Positions 25,328-34,082 are shown, counted from the stretch's first letter. The stretch: 64,000 bases of DNA from Bacillota bacterium (GCA_023421395.1 JAEZTL010000021.1:1-64000); one strand, 5' to 3'. The notes: generated by a model not told the origin, from the letters alone. Numbers and translations: made by a program.

Positions 25328-25836
25328 GAGCGGAAACAAAGCGGATTGCGCTGTCGGGACTTCTCGTCTCGGTCATGCTGGTGCTCGGCTATGTGGAAAG
25401 CCTGATTCCGCTGGGCGCCGCCATCCCTGGCATCAAAATCGGGCTTGCGAACTCCGTCCTGCTGTATGCAATTTACGTGCTCGGCGCGAAGCGGGCGTTC
25501 GTTCTGATGATTGTGAAAGTACTGCTCTCCGGCCTGACGTTTGGCGGCGTGAACGCCATGATGTACAGCCTGGCCGGCGGGCTTTTGAGCATGGCCGCGA
25601 TGCTCATCGTCCGGCGCATACCCGGAACGGGCATCCTGGGCGTGAGCGTGAGCGGCGCGGCGATGCATAATCTGGGGCAGGTCGCGCTGGCGATGCTGAT
25701 CCTGCATACGGGAAAGCTCGTCTACTACATGGCCGCCCTGGTCGTTATGGGTGTCGCCACCGGCGTTCTGACGGGCGTCGTGGCCCATTCGGTTCTGCGC
25801 ATCCAGGCTTGCCGCCCGGTGCTTGGCGACGGCTAG
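25324..25836 (+). CDS. Gx transporter family protein (170 aa)
   Basis: Polytopic membrane protein with five or six helices, of the family formerly called heptaprenyl diphosphate synthase component I. Motifs include GYVESLIPLGAAIPGIKIGLAN, broken by a short loop, and SLAGGLLSMAAM and SGAAMHNLGQV. It resembles ECF S components in size and organisation. It overlaps the NusG-II gene by 4 nt, a pairing seen in many Clostridia near flavin-dependent redox genes. The cargo is unknown; a flavin or quinone precursor is a guess. Confidence 0.82.
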   Translation: MRAETKRIALSGLLVSVMLVLGYVESLIPLGAAIPGIKIGLANSVLLYAIYVLGAKRAFVLMIVKVLLSGLTFGGVNAMMYSLAGGLLSMAAMLIVRRIPGTGILGVSVSGAAMHNLGQVALAMLILHTGKLVYYMAALVVMGVATGVLTGVVAHSVLRIQACRPVLGDG

Positions 25837-25882
25837 CGAGACGTGCGAATGCGTACGCGGCCTTTTAATATGCTCTATTTGC

Positions 25883-25920
25883 GGTCAGGCCCCCGGAGGC
25901 GCGCTTCCGGGGGCCTGACC
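25883..25920. terminator. Hairpin between convergent Gx and recR genes
   Basis: A 15-bp perfect stem (25883-25897 with 25906-25920, loop of 8) without a U-tract on either side. Its placement between convergent genes suggests a shared terminator. Confidence 0.55.
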
Positions 25921-25960
25921 ATTGCATCCAAGGGAAAGAAGAAAAAGGAAGAGGATCCCT

Positions 25961-26557
25961 TCAGATCTCCCGCCGGTTTTCGAACGCCTTGGAGAGGGTC
26001 ACCTCGTCGGTGTACTCCAGCTCGCCGCCCACCGGCACACCGTGGGCAATGCGCGTAACCCGGACCATCAGCGGCTTTACCAGCCGCGCGATATAGGCTG
26101 CGGTAGCCTCGCCCTCGATGTCCGGGTTGGTGGCCAGCACAACCTCCTTGATTTCACCGGAAGCGAGCCGGGTCATCAACTCGCGGATGCGGATGTCGTC
26201 CGGGCCGACGCCGTCCATGGGTGAAATTACGCCGTGCAGCACGTGGTACTGCCCGTTGTAGTCCCGCATCCGCTCCATCGCGGCCACATCCCGCGGATCC
26301 TTGACCACGCACAGGATCGATTTGTCCCTGGACGGGTCGGCGCAGCGCTTGCAGGGATCGGTATCGGTGTAATCGCCGCAAACCGCACAGAAGTGCACCT
26401 GCTTTTTGCCGTTGAAGATTGCGACGGCCAGTTCCCGCACCTGATCTTCCGGCAGCGCGATGATGTGATAGGCCAGCCGGGCGGCGGTCTTCCGGCCGAC
26501 GCCCGGCAGCCTGGACAGCTGGTTGACCAATTTCGCGATGGGTTCGATGTCGTTCAT
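25961..26557 (-). CDS. recR: Recombination mediator RecR (198 aa)
   Basis: Works with RecO to load RecA at gaps. N-terminal helix-hairpin-helix (LSRLPGVGRKTAARLAYH), a four-Cys zinc motif (CAVCGDYTDTDPCKRC), a TOPRIM domain (ILCVVKDPRDVAAMER) and the Walker-like ATNPDIEGEATAAYIARL are present. Length is standard. The start follows the ybaB stop by one base. Confidence 0.97.
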   Translation of the reverse strand: MNDIEPIAKLVNQLSRLPGVGRKTAARLAYHIIALPEDQVRELAVAIFNGKKQVHFCAVCGDYTDTDPCKRCADPSRDKSILCVVKDPRDVAAMERMRDYNGQYHVLHGVISPMDGVGPDDIRIRELMTRLASGEIKEVVLATNPDIEGEATAAYIARLVKPLMVRVTRIAHGVPVGGELEYTDEVTLSKAFENRREI

Positions 26558-26558
26558 T

Positions 26559-26900
26559 CTAGAAAAGGCCGGGCATGTTGAGCCCGCCGGTCATCTTGCC
26601 CATTTCACGCTCGATGGTCTCGGCCGCTTGGCGTAACGCCTCGTTGACCGCCGCCATCACCAGATCCTGCAGCATTTCCACGTCCTCCGGATCCACCGCC
26701 TCGGGCTTGATGGCGAGGGAGAGCAGCTCTTTTTTGCCGTTTACCTTGACGGTCACCATGCCGCCGCCAGCCGAAGCCTCAAATTCGCGCGCGTCCAGCG
26801 CGGCCTGCATATCTGCCATTTGCTGCTGCAGTTTCTGCGCCTGCCGAGCCAACTGCTGCATGTTGCCGCCCATCATGCCGGGAAATCCGCCACGTGCCAT
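26559..26900 (-). CDS. YbaB/EbfC-family nucleoid-associated protein (113 aa)
   Basis: Small DNA-binding dimer. The N-terminal Met/Gly/Gln-rich helix (NMQQLARQAQKLQQQMADMQ) and the core GGGMVTVKVNGKKELLSLAIKPE are typical. AGGAGG precedes the ATG at 26900. It is co-transcribed with recR, the conserved pairing; dnaX, the usual upstream neighbour, is absent, and this pair has its own promoter. Confidence 0.95.
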   Translation of the reverse strand: MARGGFPGMMGGNMQQLARQAQKLQQQMADMQAALDAREFEASAGGGMVTVKVNGKKELLSLAIKPEAVDPEDVEMLQDLVMAAVNEALRQAAETIEREMGKMTGGLNMPGLF

Positions 26901-26931
26901 AATCCGTCCTCCTGAAAAAAGTCTTCATTCT

Positions 26932-26960
26932 ATTATACACGATCCGGGAGTCATTGTAAA
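26932..26960 (-). promoter_or_regulatory. ybaB-recR promoter
   Basis: Minus-strand TTTACA (26955-26960) and TATAAT (26932-26937) with a 17-bp spacer. Confidence 0.8.
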
Positions 26961-27017
26961 CCGATCGCGGCAACGCCGAATGCCAGCAAAAACCTTTTCG
27001 GCTCGCTGCCGAATTGT

Positions 27018-27046
27018 TTGACATTCGGGGGATGGGGCTGTATAAT
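27018..27046 (+). promoter_or_regulatory. opp operon promoter
   Basis: A full consensus: TTGACA (27018-27023), 17-bp spacer, TATAAT (27041-27046), 40 bp before the first permease start. Confidence 0.9.
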
Positions 27047-27086
27047 AAAGAGTATTCTTTTGTGGTTTACAGGTGGGAGGTAGCCC

Positions 27087-28013
27087 ATGAGTGCACGGTT
27101 TGCGATGTACACGCTTAAGCGTCTGGGCATGGCAATTTTGACGGTTTTTCTGGTCATCATGATCACATTTTTCACAATGCACGCGATTCCGGCCAGTCCG
27201 TTCAGCTCAGAAAAGGCCAAGTCCGACAAGACGATCGCCGCGCTGGAGGCCAAGTACGGCTTTGATAAGCCCGTCGGCATTCAATTCCTGAATTATGTGA
27301 AAAACGTCGCAACGTTCGACTTCGGCCTTTCGACGGCCTGGGTTGGCAGCACTGTGTTCGACCTGATCAAGTCCGGATTTCGCTATTCCGCGCTGATCGG
27401 AATCAGCGCCGCGCTGATCGCGATCATTCTGGGCATCATTCTCGGCGCCATCGCCGCGCTGACCAGAGGAAAGTGGCCGGACAAGATCGTGCAGGTGGTG
27501 ACCACCGCGCTGGTATCCATGCCGTCCTTCGTCATGGCGACGGTGCTTTTGCTGGTGGTTTCGCTGCAGCTGGGCTGGCTGCCCAGCATGGGCAACCAGC
27601 CGGGCGGCTTGGTGTTGCCCATTATTTCGCTGAGCCTGTATCCGCTGGCCTACATCACGCGGCTTGAGCGCAGCAGCATGCTGGACGTGCTGGGGCAGGA
27701 TTACATTCGAACCGCCCGCGCCAAGGGACTCCGGCAGAACAAGGTGATCTTCAAACACGCGCTGAAGAACGCGCTCAGTCCGGTTCTGACCTACGCCGGT
27801 CCGATGATCGCCTTCATCCTGACGGGCAGCATGGTGGTGGAAAACATCTTCTCAGTGCCGGGCCTGGGGCGGCTTTTCGTCAACAGCATGCTGCGCACCG
27901 ACTACATGATGGTCATGGGTGTGACGATCTTTCTGGCGTTTCTGATCATCATGCTCAACTTCCTGACGGATATCCTCTATAAGGTCATGGACCCCAGAAT
28001 CGATTTGCGGTGA
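27087..28013 (+). CDS. oppB: Oligopeptide/dipeptide ABC transporter permease, OppB type (308 aa)
   Basis: Inner-membrane permease with six predicted helices. The N-terminal YTLKRLGMAILTVFLVIMITF and the EAA loop region (RTARAKGLRQNKVIFKHALKNA) are typical of DppB/OppB. It is the first gene of an operon with a second permease, two ATPases and a binding protein. Peptide transport is likely, though nickel or oligosaccharide importers share this fold. GGGAGG precedes the ATG. Confidence 0.92.
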   Translation: MSARFAMYTLKRLGMAILTVFLVIMITFFTMHAIPASPFSSEKAKSDKTIAALEAKYGFDKPVGIQFLNYVKNVATFDFGLSTAWVGSTVFDLIKSGFRYSALIGISAALIAIILGIILGAIAALTRGKWPDKIVQVVTTALVSMPSFVMATVLLLVVSLQLGWLPSMGNQPGGLVLPIISLSLYPLAYITRLERSSMLDVLGQDYIRTARAKGLRQNKVIFKHALKNALSPVLTYAGPMIAFILTGSMVVENIFSVPGLGRLFVNSMLRTDYMMVMGVTIFLAFLIIMLNFLTDILYKVMDPRIDLR

Positions 28014-28027
28014 GGTAGATAGAGAAG

Positions 28028-29068
28028 ATGGACAAGCCACTCAAGAAAAACCCGTTCAGCCTTCAGCTGGATCCCGACCTGTTTCAGCAGGCGACCGAGG
28101 AGGAGAAGGCGCAGCAGGTTGTTACCCGCGAATCGGTTTCTTTTATGCGCGACGCACTCCGCCGTCTCAGCCACAACAAGATTTCAATGGCCTGCGTGGT
28201 CACGCTGATCCTCGTGGCGCTGATCGCCTTCATTGTGCCCTCGATTTACCCCTACAGCTATACCCGGCAGGATGTGACCTCCAAGTACCTGGCGCCGATG
28301 GAGTATTCCAAAAAAGAGCAGGCCAAGATCGCCCAGGGCGAGTACCTGTTCCCACACTTGATGGGCACCGACTCGCTGGGCCGGGATTACGCCAGCCGCG
28401 TGATCTACGGCACCCGCATCTCGCTGCTGGTGGGCTTCGTTTCCGCGATCATCGTGGTCATCATCGGCATCATCTACGGTTCCGTCTCCGGCTACTTCGG
28501 CGGCAAGGTGGACATGATCATGATGCGCATCGTGGACGTGATCTACGCGCTGCCGGATGTTCTCATTGTGATTCTCCTGTCGGTGGCCATCAAGGATTTG
28601 ATCAGCGCCTCGAAAAACGCGCTCATCGTCCGGATGGGCGCCGGCATGGTCAGTATCTTCATTGTATTCGGCCTATTGTACTGGGTGGGCATGGCACGGC
28701 AGGTGCGCGGGCAGATTCTCTCCATCAAGGAGCAGGAGTATGTACTGGCCTCCCGTTCCATCGGCGCTTCGCCCGCCAGGATCATTCGCAAGCACATGAT
28801 CCCGAATTGCGTATCGGTGATCATCATCACCGCCGCCATGCAGATCCCTTCCGCCATTTTTACCGAGAGCTTCCTCTCGTTTCTGGGGCTGGGCGTTTCG
28901 ATCCCGATGCCGTCGCTGGGTTCGCTGGCGTCGGAGGCGAGGAGCGGCCTGGTGTCCTATCCATATCTTTTAATCTGGCCCGCGCTGTCCATCTTCCTGA
29001 TCGTGCTGTCCTTTAACCTCCTGGGCAACGGACTGCGCGATGCCTTCGATCCGAAACTCAGGGCTTAG
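28028..29068 (+). CDS. oppC: Oligopeptide/dipeptide ABC transporter permease, OppC type (346 aa)
   Basis: Second permease of the importer. A cytoplasmic N-terminal region of about 50 residues precedes the first helix. The GTDSLGRDYASRVIYGTRISL block and the EAA loop (ASRSIGASPARIIRKHMIPN) are typical of OppC/DppC. About six helices are predicted. It starts 14 nt after oppB, with AGATAGAGAAG as a modest ribosome binding site. Confidence 0.93.
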   Translation: MDKPLKKNPFSLQLDPDLFQQATEEEKAQQVVTRESVSFMRDALRRLSHNKISMACVVTLILVALIAFIVPSIYPYSYTRQDVTSKYLAPMEYSKKEQAKIAQGEYLFPHLMGTDSLGRDYASRVIYGTRISLLVGFVSAIIVVIIGIIYGSVSGYFGGKVDMIMMRIVDVIYALPDVLIVILLSVAIKDLISASKNALIVRMGAGMVSIFIVFGLLYWVGMARQVRGQILSIKEQEYVLASRSIGASPARIIRKHMIPNCVSVIIITAAMQIPSAIFTESFLSFLGLGVSIPMPSLGSLASEARSGLVSYPYLLIWPALSIFLIVLSFNLLGNGLRDAFDPKLRA

Positions 29069-29080
29069 GGGGGATGTGCG

Positions 29081-30133
29081 ATGAATTTGCTTGAAGTCAA
29101 ACACCTCCGCACATCTTTCTTCACCCCGTCTGGCGAGGTCAAGGCGGTGGACGACGTCTCGTTCAACCTGAGCAAGGGCACGGTGCTGGGCATCGTGGGC
29201 GAATCGGGCAGCGGTAAGTCCGTGACGGCCTATTCCATCCTGCAGATTTTGACGCCGCCCGGCCGCATCGTCGGCGGCAGCATCAAGTTTCAGGGCAAAG
29301 AGCTGGTGGGGGCCTCCGAGGAGCAGATGCGCAAGATCCGCGGCAACAAGATCAGCATCATCTTTCAGGATCCGATGACCAGCCTCAATCCGGTCTTCAC
29401 CATCGGCAATCAGCTCATGGAGGCCGTCCTGCTGCACACCGGCCGCAACCACAGCCAGGCTTATGACCGCGCCGTGGAGATGCTCACGCTGGTGGGCATC
29501 AACGAGCCGAAAAAGCGTATGGATCAATACGCCTATGAGCTCTCCGGCGGCATGCGGCAGCGGGTGATGATCGCCATGGCGCTGGCCTGCGAGCCGGACA
29601 TCCTGATTGCGGACGAACCCACCACCGCGCTGGACGTAACCATTCAGGCGCAGATTCTGGAATTGATGACGGAACTCCAGAAGAAGCTGGGCATGGCCAT
29701 CATCATGATCACCCACGACCTCGGCGTCATCGCCAACATGTGCGACGAGGTGATCGTCATGTACGCGGGCAAGGTGGCCGAGCGCGGCACCGCCCGGCAG
29801 ATCTTCTACAATCCGCGCCACGAATACACCAAGGGTCTGCTCCAGTCAATCCCCAACATTGACAGCGACGGTCAGGAGCGGCTGGTGCCCATCTCCGGCA
29901 CACCCATTGATATGCTCAACATGCCCGCCGGCTGCGCGTTTGCGCCGCGCTGCTCGCAGGCCATGAAGGTATGCCTCCGGGAGCATCCGCAAGAAACGTG
30001 GGTTGCGGAGGATCACCTGTCCGCCTGCTGGGTAAACGTGCGGGACGGTCTCGAGCACGGCGCGATCGAAACCGCGGAAGACGGCGAAATCCTCCGCATC
30101 AACACCGATTGGAATGGTGATCGAAATGCCTGA
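29081..30133 (+). CDS. oppD: Peptide ABC transporter ATP-binding protein, OppD type (350 aa)
   Basis: First ATPase of the importer. Walker A GESGSGKSVTAYSIL, signature LSGGMRQRVMIAMAL, Walker B ILIADEPTTALDVTIQAQ. The C-terminal oligopeptide/dipeptide domain (CAFAPRCSQAMKVC, later Cys in SACW) supplies the Cys residues that bind an iron-sulfur cluster in some homologues. The last 45 residues extend beyond the usual end. The stop overlaps oppF. Confidence 0.95.
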   Translation: MNLLEVKHLRTSFFTPSGEVKAVDDVSFNLSKGTVLGIVGESGSGKSVTAYSILQILTPPGRIVGGSIKFQGKELVGASEEQMRKIRGNKISIIFQDPMTSLNPVFTIGNQLMEAVLLHTGRNHSQAYDRAVEMLTLVGINEPKKRMDQYAYELSGGMRQRVMIAMALACEPDILIADEPTTALDVTIQAQILELMTELQKKLGMAIIMITHDLGVIANMCDEVIVMYAGKVAERGTARQIFYNPRHEYTKGLLQSIPNIDSDGQERLVPISGTPIDMLNMPAGCAFAPRCSQAMKVCLREHPQETWVAEDHLSACWVNVRDGLEHGAIETAEDGEILRINTDWNGDRNA

Positions 30134-31106
30134 CAATGCGAACGCCGGGAAAAATCCCCTGGTGGACGTTCGGAATCTCAAACAGCACTTTACCATCAGC
30201 ACCGGTTTTTTTAAAAAGAAGCCGCTGAAGGCGGTGGATGGTGTCTCCTTTGTCATTGAAAAGGGGGAGACGCTGGGCCTGGTGGGAGAGTCCGGCTGCG
30301 GTAAAACCACCGTGGGCAGGAGCCTTCTGCACCTGTACACGCCCACTTCCGGCGAGGTATACTTTGACGGCGCCAGGGTGGAGGAGAAGACGCTGCCCGC
30401 CTTCCGCCGCCGCGCGCAGCTGGTGTTTCAAGACCCCTACTCCTCGCTCAACCCCCGCATGACGGTGGGCGACATCGTGGCGGAGCCGCTGGACGTACAC
30501 AAGTTATACAAAAGCAAGAAGGAGCGGGACGAAAAGATCACGAGTCTGCTCCGTATGGTGGGCCTTTCCAGTGAGCAGGCCACCCGCTACGCCCATGAGT
30601 TTTCCGGCGGTCAGCGGCAGCGCATCGGCATCGCACGGGCGCTGGCGTCAAATCCTGAATTCATCGTCTGCGACGAGCCGGTTTCAGCGCTGGACGTGTC
30701 CATCCAGGCGCAGATCATCAACATGCTGGAGGACCTGCAAAGGCAGCTGGGGCTGGCATATCTGTTCATCGCCCATGACCTGGCGGTGGTCAAGCACATC
30801 TCGAACCGCATCGCCGTTATGTATCTGGGCAAGATGGTGGAGCTTGCCTCCTCTTCGGAACTGCACCGAAACCCGCTGCACCCCTATACGATTTCGCTTT
30901 TGTCGGCGGTGCCAATTCCGGATCCTGACAGGTCCCGCGCTTCCAGACGGATCGTGCTCAGCGGCGATATCCCCAGCCCGCTCAACGTACCGTCGGGCTG
31001 TCCGTTCCGCACCCGCTGCAGCCGTGCAACCAGCGTCTGCGCGGAAGTCAACCCGGAGTTTGTCGAGGTGGAAAAGGGACATTTTGCCGCCTGCCACCAT
31101 ATATAA
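30126..31106 (+). CDS. oppF: Peptide ABC transporter ATP-binding protein, OppF type (326 aa)
   Basis: Second ATPase. Walker A GESGCGKTTVGRSLLHL, signature FSGGQRQRIGIARALA, Walker B FIVCDEPVSALDVSIQAQ, and the C-terminal Cys-bearing domain (CPFRTRCSRATSVC). The ATG at 30126 is preferred because GGTGAT lies 6 nt upstream and it overlaps oppD by only 8 nt; an in-frame ATG at 30114 has no binding site. Confidence 0.93.
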   Translation: MPDNANAGKNPLVDVRNLKQHFTISTGFFKKKPLKAVDGVSFVIEKGETLGLVGESGCGKTTVGRSLLHLYTPTSGEVYFDGARVEEKTLPAFRRRAQLVFQDPYSSLNPRMTVGDIVAEPLDVHKLYKSKKERDEKITSLLRMVGLSSEQATRYAHEFSGGQRQRIGIARALASNPEFIVCDEPVSALDVSIQAQIINMLEDLQRQLGLAYLFIAHDLAVVKHISNRIAVMYLGKMVELASSSELHRNPLHPYTISLLSAVPIPDPDRSRASRRIVLSGDIPSPLNVPSGCPFRTRCSRATSVCAEVNPEFVEVEKGHFAACHHI

Positions 31107-31126
31107 TTCATTTTCGTTTTGTTTCC

Positions 31127-31155
31127 TTGACAGTATGCAACCAGCATGCTATCAT
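31127..31155 (+). promoter_or_regulatory. Separate promoter for the binding-protein gene oppA
   Basis: TTGACA (31127-31132), 17-bp spacer, TATCAT (31150-31155). A short inverted repeat (ATGC-AACCA-GCAT) lies in the spacer. It would allow the binding protein to be made in excess over the membrane parts. Confidence 0.8.
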
Positions 31156-31205
31156 GGGGGCAGTTACTTGCATCCTGGTTCAGTATCATTTTGAGGAGGA
31201 GAATC

Positions 31206-32978
31206 ATGAAAAAGGCACTTGCGATGCTGCTCGCACTCACGTTGCTGCTCGGCACCGGAATGGTCGGCATGGCGGAGTCCAGCGCGCCGGTCATTTCCGT
31301 GTTCTTCGGCGGCGGCACGCCCCTTTCGATCGACCCGGCGCTCAACAGCTCGGTCAACGGCTCCAACGTCATCAAGCTGGCACACACCGGCCTGATTGCC
31401 TGGCAGTTTGTGGACGGCGAGCCCAAGCTCGCGCCCGAACTGGCCGAAACCTATACCGTCTCTGAAGACGGGCTGACCTATACCTTCACCCTGCGCGAGG
31501 GTCTCAAGTGGTCCGACGGCAGCGACTTTACCGCCAGCGACGTTCTGGCCTCCTGGAAGCGCTCCGCTTCCGCTGACCTGGGCGCCGACTACGGCTTCCT
31601 GTTTGACGTCATCGAAGGCAACGACGGCAACGGCGGCATGAACGTGGTGGCCGATGATGCCGCCCGTACGCTGACGGTCAAGCTGGTCGCCCCGACGCCG
31701 TACTTCCTTGAGCTGTGCGCGTTCCCGACCTTCATGCCCGTCAAGGCCGCGGCTGCGGACAACGAGGGCGTGTGGGCCACCAAGCCGGAATCCTACATCG
31801 GCATGGGCCCCTATCGCATGACCGCCTACAAGGTGGACGATGTGATTTCCTTCGAGAAGAACCCCAACTACTGGAATGCTGCGAACGTTTCGCTGGGCGG
31901 CGTCAACTGCTACCTGTCCGAGGACAACGTGGCCATCCTGACCGCCTACGAGAACGGCACCGCCTCGTTCATCAACTCCATCGACCCCACCGAATTCCCG
32001 CGCCTGCAGTCCACCTATCCGGGCGAGCTGGTTTTCGGGCCGTATCTCGGCACCTGGTACATCCTGTTCAACGTGCATAAGGATCTCTCCCCGGCCACCA
32101 AGCAGCTGACCGTGCAGGAGATGTCCAAGGCCCGCTTCGCTTTGGGCCAGCTGATCAACCGTCAGGAAGTCGTTGAGTACGTGACCCAGGGCGGTCAGGT
32201 GCCCGCGACGGGCTTCTTCCCGAAGAACCTGTCCGACGGCCTCAACGCCGATGTGCGCAGCGCCGAAGGCTACGGCACCTGGTACACCGGCACCAGCACG
32301 CCTTCTGCCGAGAACGCCAACTACACCGAGGATCAGGTGGCGGCCGTCAAGACGCTGATGGATCTCGGCTATGCCTACACCGGCTCCATCGAGACGGGCG
32401 ATATCAAGTTCAGCGACGTTCCGTCCATCGAGTTCGCATTCAACAACTCCGGCGCCAACGCGGCGATCATCCAGTATGTGCAGGAAGTGTGGAACACCTT
32501 CGGCATCACCGCGACGATCAATACCGAGGCGTGGGCGACCCTGCAGCAGAAGCTGAAGGCCGGCGACGCGGAAGCCGCGCGCATGGGCTGGATCTCTGAC
32601 TACAACGACGTCACCAACTTCCTGGATATCTTCATCAGCGCGTCGGGCAACAACTACCCGCGCCTGGGCCGCGATGTGGGCGATTATACCCGCTACAGCG
32701 AGACCACCAAGGACGCCGGCCTCGGCGCCTATTGGGGAGAGAACGGCGACCAGACCTGGGCCGACGCCTTTGACGCGCTGGAGAACCAGATCAAGCTGTC
32801 CACCGATCCCGCCGAGCGCGCCGCGCTCAGTGCGAAGGCTGAGACGATCCTGATGGCTACCGGCGGCGTCGCCCCGATGTACTTCTACACCAACCCCTAC
32901 ATGCTCAAGCCCAACGTCAAGAACACCATGATCCTGCCCAATGGCGACGTGAACCTGACCTACACGACGATCGGCTAA
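31206..32978 (+). CDS. oppA: Peptide ABC transporter substrate-binding protein, OppA type (590 aa)
   Basis: Family 5 extracellular solute-binding protein. A signal peptide of about 22 residues ends GMA before ESS and has no Cys, so it is not a lipoprotein by sequence. The mature part shows PLSIDPALNSS, LAPELAETYTVSEDGLTYTFTLREG (split by the family turn) and GPYRMTAYK, all typical of OppA/DppA/MppA. AGGAGGAG precedes the ATG at 31206. It closes the peptide importer operon and is followed by a strong terminator. Confidence 0.93.
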   Translation: MKKALAMLLALTLLLGTGMVGMAESSAPVISVFFGGGTPLSIDPALNSSVNGSNVIKLAHTGLIAWQFVDGEPKLAPELAETYTVSEDGLTYTFTLREGLKWSDGSDFTASDVLASWKRSASADLGADYGFLFDVIEGNDGNGGMNVVADDAARTLTVKLVAPTPYFLELCAFPTFMPVKAAAADNEGVWATKPESYIGMGPYRMTAYKVDDVISFEKNPNYWNAANVSLGGVNCYLSEDNVAILTAYENGTASFINSIDPTEFPRLQSTYPGELVFGPYLGTWYILFNVHKDLSPATKQLTVQEMSKARFALGQLINRQEVVEYVTQGGQVPATGFFPKNLSDGLNADVRSAEGYGTWYTGTSTPSAENANYTEDQVAAVKTLMDLGYAYTGSIETGDIKFSDVPSIEFAFNNSGANAAIIQYVQEVWNTFGITATINTEAWATLQQKLKAGDAEAARMGWISDYNDVTNFLDIFISASGNNYPRLGRDVGDYTRYSETTKDAGLGAYWGENGDQTWADAFDALENQIKLSTDPAERAALSAKAETILMATGGVAPMYFYTNPYMLKPNVKNTMILPNGDVNLTYTTIG

Positions 32979-32992
32979 GCATATCTTCCCTG

Positions 32993-33027
32993 GAAGGCCG
33001 GAGCGATGCGCTCCGGCCTTCTTATGT
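32993..33027 (+). terminator. Terminator after oppA
   Basis: A 13-bp stem (GAAGGCCGGAGCG / CGCTCCGGCCTTC, loop ATG) followed by TTATGTT. Confidence 0.85.
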
Positions 33028-33040
33028 TGTACGCCCAAAG

Positions 33041-33653
33041 CCCCGCTTCGGGCGGGGGTTCGGGAAAGCTTATAGCAATGAGTGATCCAGCGTACCTCTA
33101 TGATAGTATGGGAGAGGTCTGGCAACCACACCCAAACGAAAGGAGAGGGAACGAGGGATAAAAGTAGTCAGCCTAGCACACACAGTATGGAATTGCAAAT
33201 ATCACATCGCATTTGACCCGAAGTACCGGCGAGGGATCATCTATGGGAAGATCAAGAACGACATCGGAAAGATACAGCGGATGCTATGCGACCGGAAAGG
33301 GGTAGAGATTGTAGAAGCGCAGGCGTGTCCCGACCACATCCCTATGCGGGTAAGTATCCCGCCGAGGCTAAGCGTATCGGAGTACATGGGGTACCTGAAG
33401 GGAAAAAGTTCGCTGCTGGTATTTGACAAGTATGCGAACATGAAGAACCGATATGGGAACCGGCAATTTTGGTGCAGAGGGTATTATGTTGACACGGTAG
33501 GGCGCAATAAAAAGAACATCGAGGAGTACGTCCGCAATCAGCGGGAAGAGGACAAAAACTATGAACAGCTGACCATGAAGGAGATGTATGACCCGTTCAC
33601 GGGTGAGCCGGTCAAGAAGGGCAAGTAAGAAAGCAGCCCTCCGGTGGGAGGGC
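33041..33653 (+). mobile_element. IS200/IS605-type insertion element, decayed
   Basis: A degenerate Y1-transposase frame lies between a left hairpin (CCCCGC at 33041-33046 with GCGGGG at 33052-33057) and a right hairpin (GCCCTCC at 33636-33642 with GGAGGGC at 33647-33653), which resembles IS200-type ends. Its G+C is clearly lower than the flanks (about 43% in a sampled 60-bp line). True outer ends are not certain because this family makes no target duplication. Confidence 0.65.
33158..33628 (+). pseudogene. IS200/IS605 TnpA Y1 transposase, inactive copy
   Basis: Translation from 33158 reads SLAHTVWNCKYHIAF, then YGKIKNDIGKIQRMLCDRKG, KGKSSLLVFDKYANMKN and FWCRGYYVDTVGRN, the normal order of a TnpA. 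Two lesions are visible. The expected HUH metal motif (usually DHIHM) reads DHIPM, so one catalytic His is Pro. There is no ATG, GTG or TTG before the first conserved block: ATA at 33158 sits where ATG is expected. The likely catalytic Tyr in IEEYVRNQ remains. The first ATG in frame (33281) would drop the N-terminal third of the domain. Confidence 0.8.
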
Positions 33654-34019
33654 CGCCATGTGAGAGATGCGGCTGTCAGGTCTTCAGAGCGCGAGTAGCG
33701 CCGCCGGTATCAGGCCCTTACAGGGCCTCATCAAGCCGCCGGCTTCGCCGGCGGTCATGACTTCGCTGCCACAGCCATATATGCGGATGAACAGGACAGG
33801 CTGACGGTTGCTCAGCGCGGGGTACGGCCCTCCTACGGTCAGCCGTCGCAAAAGCCCCGATTGCTCCCGGCGGTGTGCGGACCGGGAACGGGATAACGCC
33901 GCCGGCATTCGCGCGGGTGGCGTTATCCGATCCTTGGGTCAGTACACCGCCCGGGACGTTCCTGGAGAATTCAGGCGTACGCGGGATTTCCCATTCGCAT
34001 CGAAAAATCGCTATTCTCG
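33654..34019. other. Non-coding stretch rich in inverted repeats
   Basis: Several hairpins are visible: AGGCCCT/AGGGCCT near 33711-33727, CCGCCGGC/GCCGGCGG near 33738-33756, and GGATAACGCC/GGCGTTATCC spanning about 33891-33928. Open frames here have no family resemblance and are likely random. It may be debris from the neighbouring insertion element. Confidence 0.4.
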
Positions 34020-34058
34020 ATATAAGAAACCGGCGCGGAGCAAGTGCTCCGCGCCGGT
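34020..34058 (-). terminator. Terminator of the 2-oxoacid dehydrogenase operon
   Basis: A 13-bp stem (ACCGGCGCGGAGC at 34029-34041 with GCTCCGCGCCGGT at 34046-34058), followed on the minus strand by TTCTTAT. It lies 25 nt beyond the E1 stop. Confidence 0.85.
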
Positions 34059-34082
34059 CTGAAAGTGGACGGGATTCCGCGC

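Noticed and set aside
22616..25339. A 907-codon open frame on the minus strand
   Set aside because: It lies antisense to three well-supported genes, is rich in His, Arg, Gly and Val as expected from reading GC-rich codons backwards, and has no recognisable domain.
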